Source: Diospyros lotus (taxonomy: Eukaryota > Streptophyta > Magnoliopsida > Ericales > Ebenaceae). Taken from it: a stretch of 64,000 nt of DNA. A program made the translations under genes and the position numbers. The notes beneath the pieces are model-generated. The model was not told where the DNA came from, made no database searches, and was given only the letters and a program-made list of their open reading frames with translations. This document shows, piece by piece, positions 55,768 to 64,000 of this stretch. Position 1 is the stretch's first letter; every line of letters begins with the position of its first letter. The stretch is from positions 2,686,001 to 2,750,000 of the forward strand of contig NC_068351.1 in the NCBI RefSeq assembly GCF_014633365.1. The letters run 5' to 3'.

Positions 55768-55913
55768 ATTTATAATTTGAGACAATTCAAAAATTGTTCT
55801 CCCTTATTATATAGATATACCAAATTCACATGAGAGAGAGATTTATAATTTGAGACAATTCAAAAATTATTCTCCCTTGTTATATAGATATACCAAATTC
55901 ACATGAGAGAGAG
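55768..55913. repeat. 73-bp direct tandem repeat (two units)
   Basis: Both units begin ATTTATAATTTGAGACAATT (55768 and 55841) and end CACATGAGAGAGAG. They differ by G/A and A/G changes only. The repeat lies about 75 bp from the 3' end of the inverted BAHD pseudogene. Confidence 0.85.
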
Positions 55914-55990
55914 AGAGAAAGTTGCTATATTTGGTAAAAAGAGTTGCTGTCATCGTAGTTTTAATTTAATTTTAGATATAAATGCGACTT

Positions 55991-57487
55991 CTACGGCCTT
56001 CCAAAAGCTTCAAGGCCACTAGCAAACAAAGTAGCAAAATCGGCTACTTTGTCTTTCTTCAGAGCTAATCCAATCTCAACAATGGCGGTGCCATCCCCTG
56101 AATCTGAAAGAGAGAAAGCTCCAGTTCTGTCAATGGATGTCACTTCCACTTTCCTCGGTCTCCCCCACCCAAAATCGACCTTGTAGAACTCAAACCGAGG
56201 TGACCCTGCAATGGTGAAAACTTCATCTACTGATATCGGAGATGATGATCTACCAAATATAAGATCTTGGGCTGCTTTCAGATCTGCATGTTTCAGATCA
56301 TCTACGGCTTCACCGATTACTTTGGCTGCCATGGCCACTCCATCTTCTCCCAGCAGACCATCCACATCTGCGGTTGCACAGCAACCCACAACGCAGTTCC
56401 CGAAATATGTTGAAGGCAAAGGAGGGTCTAATCGAGCCCTGCAATCCGCAGCGATCAGAAGCTGAGCCTTCTCATCTCCTCGCATTCCACGGAGCTTGAT
56501 TAAACAAACCCAAACGAAAGCACTGATTGCTGTGAAGTTTGACAAATGAACATCGGTCTGCTGATTCCTCTCCAGTCTGGTTCGGACCTGTTAGAATGAA
56601 TAGGGATTAGAGGGCTCAAAACAAAAACTAAGGAGGCTCTGATAATGTTGGAATAGACATGTGATCATTTGAAACAATGAATATTTTATTGCTCAATTAA
56701 TCCAAGGGTACCCAGTTCTTGAGGGTATCTCTATGTTGGCACGTGTGAGTTGGAATGTGACAAAGGCGGCATCGCCCGGAGATTTCAGGTCCATGAGCAT
56801 GAGACTCTTGTTGTTTGGTCCGCCTTGATTCAGCACCCTAGTTAGAATAGCTTTTTCTTGATCCTCAGAGAGAAAGGCCCGGCCATAGAATGGCTGATCC
56901 ACCATGGAATTAGAAGACGAACAAATCGAAGCCCATGAATTCATGAACATGGTTGCGGTCTTCCCGTTCACCACATCGTGGTGCGAACTGTAACCAACGG
57001 AAAACCCCGAGTTCGGGAACAGAGTGACTTGCAAAGCCAGAGCTGGAACTCTCGCGTGAGAAGATGGAAGCTCTGGTAGATGAGAATGGTACTCTGTCGC
57101 TTCACGGAAGCTGGATTTGTCGGAGAGATGGCGGAAATCGGCTCCGGACTCGGCTACGGTGAGCGAGACAGCATCGCCGTCAGAGCATTGGATTACAGGT
57201 TTGTCGGAATTCTGAGGCCATGCCAAATTTCCGGCGAGAAGAGTCCAGGTCTGGAGGGTAAGAGAGAGCGATTGTTTCAGTCTTGGAAGAACGGTCTGGA
57301 AGAAAGCCGCGGTCGTGCCCAGATGAGAGGGTAATTCGTAGAAGAACAAGCGTTGGATTGGAGGAAATCTCAACCAGAGAAGATCGAAAACGGTGAGAGG
57401 AAGTGAGCTGGGCGCAGATGAGGCTGGCGCCATTGGACCCACTCTGCATACCTCGACAATCTTCACCGGATTTGGCTGTGCTTCCAT
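55991..57487 (-). pseudogene. BAHD acyltransferase, inverted copy with frameshift and altered catalytic motif
   Basis: Exon 1 is 57487-56712, the intron is 56711-56588 (124 bp, GT-AG), and exon 2 is 56587-55991. It starts MEAQPNPVKIVEVCRVGPM and ends EAFGRP, both as in the intact gene, with LTVFDLLWLRF, YFGNC and DFGWG kept. Two defects are seen. The catalytic HXXXD reads H-DVV-N: the Asp, thought to hold the active-site geometry, is Asn. Near 56726-56729 two extra bases in the last codons of exon 1 put exon 1 and exon 2 out of frame. Either would be expected to disable the enzyme. Exon 1 unspliced reads 264 codons. The copy is the closest relative of the exon-1 pseudogene at 21926, with which it shares its upstream region. 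Confidence 0.92.
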
Positions 57488-57982
57488 GAGAGAGATTAGA
57501 GAAGAAGAATTTGTGAAGGAATGATGGTAATCGTTATTGGATTGTAGTTTGATTTGGCTGTGCTAATTGGTTTTGATGAGATTACTTAAATAAGCCAGCC
57601 AGCCAGCCAGCTGGCAGAAAATTAGCACGTGTTAGTGGCTGGGTTGTGATGTATAGTTTTGTGGAGGAGGATAATAGTGAACGTGGTGTTGCTGTAAGGT
57701 TATGAAGAAGAAATATATATATAACTGGGCACAGAGCTAATTTGCCAGCTCGAAGATTCCATCCAAGCAAAACAGCAGCAAGTACTGCAAGTCCAACGAG
57801 AAATGCACGAAATGTTTATTCGCGTGCAATCGCAGTGAAGAACTGACCTTGAGGAGGAAAGGAATGAAGGGGCGTCGTCTCACCATACAGCCCGCGCACC
57901 GCCTAGCCATGCCACAGTCTCGTGTCGACGGCCTGGGGAGGGGGGATAATCTTAGTCTTTAGTGGGTGGTCTCAGGCATGAC
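57488..57982 (-). promoter_or_regulatory. Upstream region of the inverted BAHD copy (type-1 promoter)
   Basis: It is the reverse complement of 21420-21925 with small changes, including the leader (AAATTCTTCTTCTCT), a TATATATATA stretch in CCCAGTTATATATATA (57713-57728), and AGGTCAGTTCTTCACTGCG. It is interrupted beyond 57982 by an hAT-like insertion and continues at 59357. Confidence 0.65.
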
Positions 57983-59356
57983 CCTTGTTAGCAATTCGGG
58001 ATCGAAAAAATTTGAAACGGTAAAAATATAAGTATAGTTTGACTTGATATATTTTAAATACGGTTAAATATTATAAAAAAAATTTGGAATAAAATTAATT
58101 TGTGTTTAATATATTTCAATTGAATAAACTTGGCAATAAAAATTCGACATATTATATATATATATATATACACAAATATCTTTTTGATAAACAAGCAAAC
58201 AATTTATTAAACACAAAAATATAATTCTATATTTTTACAAATATTACCAAATGAAAATTGTTAAGGTGATCCATTCATATATGCACATAAATATATTTTT
58301 ATTAAATAAGTAAGCAACTAATTAAACACAAAACATTATTACATATTTTCACTCTGGTTGATAAAAATGAAATGAAGACTGAACTTAGGGTGCGGGGTGG
58401 GTGGAAAGTGAGATGAAATTTCAATTATATAGAATTTTAATTCTCATCTCATCTTCTAAGAATTCTAATTCCTTGATTTCATGGAAAATCTTCATTTTTT
58501 CAACTAAAATGGAATTCGAATTTTATGAAAAAAAAAATTGTTTAATAAAATTTCTTAAAATTTGAGTAAAAAATAAATTTTACCCTTATTTTTCATTCTA
58601 TTAAACGCATCCTTAAGTAAAATATAATAGATCAATAAAAGCTCCCAGGGCACAGCCAAGTGGTAAAGAAGGGGGTTGTAAAGATATAGTCATGCTAAAG
58701 CTACTAATATGAGATTGATTCCTAGGGAAAGTAATTCCTTCTGAGAGTGGTTCTTGGTAAGTGTTAGTGGACATAACCTCAAACTCTGACCACTTGAATA
58801 TATCTCTCGTTTTACCTCTCTTGTAATGATTCATGGGGGAGTTTGGTGATGGGTGTGAGTGATGACACGTAATAAAAATATATATATATATATATATATC
58901 AATAGAATTGAGAATTGGAGATCCGTTTGCACTCTGCAGGTGAGTTGCATGGGGACTCGGGAGAAGCACAGTAGCACAAAACATGGGCATGGCATGGCCC
59001 GCATGGGAATAGGTGCCGCTTGCACATGGGAGATGGGAATTGGGAACATAGTTGCATGAAAATAAGGTATTTAATTTAGTCTGCTGACTCTGCTCTGCAA
59101 CACATGGACGCATGGGGATCATATGCTGCAGTCTTTGCATTATAAGTGGGCCCACTGCGTACACAAGTAATTTGAAGCATACGAATTTTGCTGCCGAATT
59201 TTAAAAAATTCGATTCATACGTGTTTTATATTTTTTAAATTTAAAATACATAAATTAATCTGAATATTTTAAAAATATATTAATATAATATTTTTAATAA
59301 AAATATAAAATAATTCATATATAATGTGCGAATTATTCACGTATTTACTAATAAGG
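57983..59356. mobile_element. hAT-like non-autonomous insertion, 1374 bp, TSD GGCATGAC
   Basis: A perfect 8-bp duplication GGCATGAC (57975-57982 and 59357-59364) flanks the block. The ends CCTTGTTAGCAA and, reversed, CCTTATTAGTAA are short inverted repeats. The other duplication arm reads straight through the site (GCTGTCATGCCCGAGACC near 21434), which is a clean empty site. It is AT-rich, with no transposase, and holds a SINE. Confidence 0.82.
58641..58897 (+). mobile_element. tRNA-derived SINE nested in the hAT-like insertion
   Basis: The 5' part, GGGCACAGCCAAGTGGTAAA, resembles a tRNA-like A box. About 55 bases on, GAGATTGATTCCTAGGG resembles a B box (consensus GGTTCGANNCC). It ends in an AT-rich tail. 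Flanks ATCAATAAAA (58631-58640) and ATCAATAGAA (58898-58907) agree at 9 of 10 positions, as expected of a retroposition duplication. Confidence 0.7.
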
Positions 59357-59364
59357 GGCATGAC

Positions 59365-59929
59365 ACTCCCAATCTTCCATCTTATTTAATTAAAGTGTCT
59401 TACCTTATTTATTATTATATATATATATAACTTATCGCCCATATCTTTCACCTTTTTTATATATTAATATTTATATATGTATATTAGTAAGATGAGAGTA
59501 GGGTTGCAATCGAGTCGAGGTTCATTCTCGAGCTCAAGTTCAACTCGACAAAGGCTTAGAGTTATAAGCAGTCGTAGGCAGTCGCTTTCATCGGAAAAGG
59601 CAGACGATCGCAAGCACGAAGGTCATCGCACGTCAACCGATAGGAGGAAGATGGATAACAGGTGTCAGTCACGTCACAACCAATGAGTAGTGAAGGAGGA
59701 GAAGCCGTTGGTCATCCCTGCCCCTGCAGTGTCGGAAGATGAGAAGAAAAGGAATAGAATAAGGGAATGTGCCTACTAATTGTTGTCTGTTGCTTGCTCT
59801 GGAAAAGAAAATGAAGGTACAACTGCGATAGGAATGGGAGGAGAGGGGAGATGAGAGAGAGCAAAATGGAAATAGAGTTTCTTGGAGATCGCCCCCCACT
59901 AAAAATCTAAGGTGATCTCCGATGCATGG
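59365..59929. repeat. Right arm of the inverted duplication, distal part
   Basis: It is the reverse-complement partner of 15781-16333. It contains the uninterrupted TAATAATAAATAAGG site (reverse complement near 59405-59420) where the left arm carries the MULE-like element. It also holds the degenerate plus-strand version of the coding-like fragment (59692-59860). Confidence 0.8.
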
Positions 59930-61740
59930 GGTAAATCTTGCTAAGCCAAAATTTGCAGAGAAAATTGTTAAAAATCATCTCTAATGGGCCTTCATATCTG
60001 TCTTCTCCATTCCCAAATTTTTATTGAACTTCAAATGGCTTGCTAGAGTTGAGGAGTGAAAATATGCTCATCAACTCTATTTCTCCAACGACTCTTTGTT
60101 GCAGATATGATTTGAAGAAGACGTTGGCAATGAGCAACAGCAATGACTATTGCTAGTGGCGATAAGGAGAGACAATAGCAGCAGCAGATACCAGCAATGA
60201 CGTCGAGCAGAACGACGGTTGGATCTAGTGTCGACAATAAGGAGCAGGTCATCTTCTTTGAGCTTCTCCAAGCTGAACAAGGACCAAATCGAGGAATTTC
60301 TACGGAATTATTTGAGAAATTTTTTTTGTATTTAAATAATGATTTTATGTATGTGTATATTTATATATTTAATTATTAACTTTGTTTATGTGTATGTCTA
60401 ATTATTTTGTATATTTAGTTATTAATTTGTGTATTTAATTATTAATTTTGTATATGTGTTAAAATTATAAATAAAGTAAAATAAATAGAATTGAAGTTTA
60501 TAAAAATAAATAAATGAATTAGAGAGAATAATAGAGAGTGTGGGTTAGAGCACGCACAATTGTTGAGACAAGTTAAAAATAGAGAGTAATTTATTTATAA
60601 TATAATAGAGAGTGTGATAGGGAAGTGGGTTAGAGATGGCCTAACCAAGCTTCCTTATTCCATTCCCTATTTTATTATAAATAATTCACTTCATATTTTA
60701 ATTTTATATGAAAAATTGTGTCTTCTCCAACAACACTCTCTATTTTCTTCTCTATTTCACTCCTTATTTTATTTTTTATCAATAAAATTTAATTTTATTT
60801 ATTTTACCTTACATATATTTTTAATTATTATAAATTTTATTATTTATTTTATAATTTAATAATAAATATTATGATATTAAATATTAATAATATTTAATAT
60901 ATTTTTAAATCAATTTACTAATATTTACTAGTTATCTCTATTTCACCAGTGTATAATTTTGTATACAAAAACAGTTAAAATATTTAACATAGTTATCTTT
61001 AATTTTGTTGGCCACTGATTAAAATTGATTAACAGATTCTAGTCTTCATATCCAAAGCTCTTTGAATACTTAATACACAAAATAATTGAATATATATATA
61101 TAAAATAAATAATCAAATACAAAAATTAATCAGACACACGTATACATATAATCAATAATCAAATACATGTATATATAAAATTAATAATCAAATATACAAT
61201 ATCAATCATATAATATAAAAATAAATACAAAATCAATCGCAAACTAGTAAAGAAGACGCCGATAAAGACTCGCTAAGGTTGAGACTTGCTGAAGAAGACT
61301 TGTCGTTGCTTGTTGTTGATGCTGCTCGTGGCTGCCGCCACCATCGTTGAATCTGGTGTGTGTCGCTAGATCTGCTGCTACTGCTGCTTGTCGTCGTACC
61401 TGCCACCATCACTGGTGTGTTATCTGTTGCTACTACTCGTCGACGTCACTGTTGCAGTCACCTGTAACTTATCTTCTCCAACTGAACAAAGCTCCCACAT
61501 CTAGTTCTTTCTTCTCGCCTTGAGCAGCTGGGGGTGGGGAAGAGATAGCGAGAAGAATTCAATCGCAAACATTAATGAGGCATTTCAAGGTTGTCAAAAA
61601 TTTAGTGAAGACAAATAACGATAAAGAGCTCTACTGGAGTCCAATTTCTGGAACATTCTCGCCACAAATAGCTTTGGCAAGCTGAAGATGGCTATGCTAA
61701 AGATAGCCTAATAACTAAGGAAATAAAGAGAGAGAGAGAG
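59930..61740. mobile_element. Nest of AT-rich non-autonomous elements
   Basis: 60280-60610 and 60640-60900 carry arms like those of the insertion at 51950-52290, in opposite orientations (GAGAGTGTGGGTTAGAG and its counterparts). 61250-61450 is a GC-richer core with CTGCTGCTACTGCTGC-type text. 61720-61740 is a (GA)n run. No gene was recognised and exact element borders could not be set. Confidence 0.4.
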
Positions 61741-62091
61741 GGCACACAATGGGTAAAAAAGAATGGGGTTTATTGGAGGTCGTGCCTTTCCTAAAAATCT
61801 AATAATTAATAAACATTTAACAATTAATGATGAATGATGGGTTTTTTAAAGGGCCTCTAAACTAAAAATTTAATACATAATAATAAAAGATGATATATGT
61901 ATGTATATGTATGTATATGTATTTATGTTTAAATAATATATTTATAATAATAATTAAATTTATTAATATAATTATGAATAAGTTTGTTTTGGTGAATTAA
62001 TTGTGAACCTTTAATTGGTCTATTTGCGAGCCTCCAATCAATATAGCTTGCAAGTTAACGAATTGAGTTTTACTGAATTCAAGTTTAATTC
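61741..62091. other. Intergenic DNA, no gene
   Basis: AT-rich, with a TATGTATGTATATGTATG microsatellite near 61895-61920. Nothing else was recognised. Confidence 0.4.
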
Positions 62092-64000
62092 TGTAACGCC
62101 CTATTTTTCAAATATATAATGAAACTATATGATGTTCATTATACGCTAATAACAATCTCAAACGTTATTGAAAATCCTTTATCAACGGAAGTAAGGATCG
62201 AACCTATAATGCTAATTAGCTAGGATTTCCACTAAGTAATATAAACATCACATCTTTTTCTTGTTATTTGTAGTACAATTGTAGAACGCACCCATATCCA
62301 TATATTCTCTCATTATGTATCGTAGTTGCTAATTAAAATATAACTCTTTAGATTACAAGTTCGTACAAATGAATCCAAGAAAAGAAAACTAAACGTCCGC
62401 CATCTCTTCGTCTTTGCTTGCGTTAAAACTTGGAATACCTATCACGTTTTGACATATCTGAAACGTTGAATATTCCAAGGGTATTAAACACCCAAGTTAG
62501 ATAGTTATATCTAAGTGAGTGGTACAAGAAAGGAAATAATGTATGTGAGAGTAATATGCAGTTATACCAAGAAATATGCAGAAATAAGTACGAAATCTCT
62601 CAAAATCATGTTAATATAAAACCTCCTATGTGGTAGCCATGCTAGGATGTTGCCATGTTCGAACCTCTCGGCCTTCTTACACAGGCACAAGATAACTTCC
62701 TTACTTGCCATGTTTGGACCCCTTAACGCCCTTACACAAGCTCGAGGTAGCCCCCTTACTCAAGCCCACGTGGTCAACCCTCTTACACAGGCCATCATGG
62801 TAGTTCACACATGACAAGCCACCAACTAGCCATAGTCACCAAGACGACAAGATATATGAAAAAGTAGAAAAAATATGATATGCAAGTCACAAGCCACACA
62901 CGAAGATTATCGTGTTCAAACCCAATGCAACAAAATAAAAAGGATATGCTCGAAATAAAGAAAACATGAGACGTAAGCAACAAACTATCCACAAATGAAA
63001 TCAAGAGTGATCAAGAGGAAGCAAGAAGCATGCATAAACCACTCACCTTGACAGTTTACCTTTCCGGTGTACTGTTCGCGCTCGTCGGGTTAGGTTTTCT
63101 ATACAAAACACGTATTTTCTTAAACCAAAATCCAAATATTTTACATAAGGTTGTAGAACATTAAATTAGGAGTAAGTTTGAAAATTTTCGTGGAAAAATA
63201 GTGTTTCATGCGTGGCCCCTTCTCGGCGCGTGAGCCTCATGCGTCGTTCTTATTTTTCGGCTAACTTTGAGCAATTTTTCGTATTTCAGCCATAACTCCC
63301 TCGTTTTAGCTTCGATTCGATCTCCGTTTTTTTCCTACATGCTTCTCTTTCATCCCCCTACAAGAATATAAAGTTATACCAGACTTACCTTGTAGATTTC
63401 CTAATTATTCGGCATGATCTTCGAGGAAGATCCGAAAACTCCAGCAAAATTTGTTCTCCCTCGTTTCTCCATTGATTCCGCTCCTTCTTTTTGCAGAAGT
63501 TCCTCCCCGCTCTCAAGAACAAGATCCTCACATTTGATTCTCTCAAAACCACCCTAATCTAGTTCAAAACTCATTTTGAATGCTTTGAAACCTTTCCCCC
63601 AAAGCCTTTATTTATAAAACTCGTCGATGAATCATCTTGTGCCACGTGTCACCTCGAGATTTGAGCCCACCATTACTTTTTCCACTTGTTAAGCCACTTG
63701 GACCTTTGGGATGCGTGCAGAACCAATAGTTTTTAGCCACGTTGAGGGGTTATTTATGAGGTTTTATCACGACTTTTCAAATAACCAATAGTTTTATGAC
63801 ACCTAATCACCCTCATCGTGACTTCCCCATATGCAACTAATCAAAAGCTTCCAAATTTACACTCTTATTATGACCTCCCATGTGTAACCAATCAAAAGTT
63901 TCCAAATATTATGCCAACTCAAGCCTTGGTTTGTGTGCCTAATCATTACTTTTTATGTGTGGCCAAATCGTCTTATGCCATATGTCCCAAAACTAAATTG
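62092..64000 (+). mobile_element. LTR-like sequence entering from 62092 and leaving the window
   Basis: TGTAACGCCCTATTTTTC at 62092 is a common start of plant LTRs. The following DNA is non-coding and of the promoter-like composition found in long LTRs. Without the other end inside the window neither the class nor a target duplication can be shown. No ORF here has a recognisable domain. Confidence 0.35.

Overview
The window is nuclear DNA of a flowering plant, probably a eudicot. Its genes have GT-AG introns, more than half of the sequence is recognisable transposon, and it carries BAHD acyltransferase genes together with Ty3/gypsy, Ty1/copia, TRIM, MULE, hAT, CACTA, Harbinger/Tourist, SINE and Helitron-like pieces. 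No prokaryotic feature, tRNA gene or CRISPR array was seen. One run of 100 N (8779-8878) marks an assembly gap.

The gene content is one family. It is a local array of two-exon BAHD acyltransferases of the anthocyanin/phenolic-glucoside malonyltransferase type, with motifs HXXXD, YFGN and DFGWG. Only one copy is intact: 39879-41373 (+, 456 aa). The others are broken. 21926-22703 (+) has exon 1 only, with a frameshift and a stop. 50113-51480 (+) lacks its first 40 codons. 55991-57487 (-) has a 2-bp insertion and a catalytic Asp-to-Asn change. 8203-8723 and 11986-12506 (+) are frameshifted exon 2 fragments. The ancestral unit can be read as promoter, BAHD gene, 3' flank, antisense gypsy gag/protease fragment, then a promoter-like repeat called R1 here. 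Pieces of this unit recur across 960-53240, so the array grew by segmental duplication and then decayed. The outer copies at 15780-22800 (+) and 55990-59900 (-) form an inverted duplication, and each arm holds the empty site for a transposon present in the other.

Layout: 1-5400 holds a BAHD 3'-flank relic and a 3.1-kb solo LTR. 5400-12560 is a roughly 3.7-kb segment present twice on either side of the N gap; it contains AT-rich Helitron-like DNA, a Tat-type LTR fragment and a BAHD exon 2 relic. 12560-15780 holds a CACTA end and GA-rich DNA. 16343-21383 is a MULE-like element carrying an array of about 450-bp satellite units, with a perfect 9-bp target duplication. 21393-29589 holds the exon-1 pseudogene, two sister MITEs, gypsy fragments, an hAT MITE and R1 copies. 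29590-39246 is a nearly complete but inactivated Tat-lineage Ty3/gypsy element with 696-bp LTRs, a second RNase H and an antisense coiled-coil ORF. 39247-43830 holds the intact BAHD gene and its flanks. 43830-47525 holds a gypsy fragment, a solo Tat LTR and a Cassandra-like TRIM cluster with a 5S rRNA-derived segment. 47525-53250 holds a copia solo LTR, the truncated BAHD copy and a gypsy fragment with R1. 53250-55980 is low-complexity DNA with a possible captured ORF. 55990-59900 is the inverted BAHD pseudogene, with an hAT-like insertion containing a SINE in its upstream region. 59900-64000 is a MITE nest and an LTR-like start running out of the window.

The likely products are one cytosolic acyl-CoA-dependent acyltransferase and, at most, the antisense coiled-coil protein of the Tat element. 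All similarity statements come from reading the sequence; no search was run.
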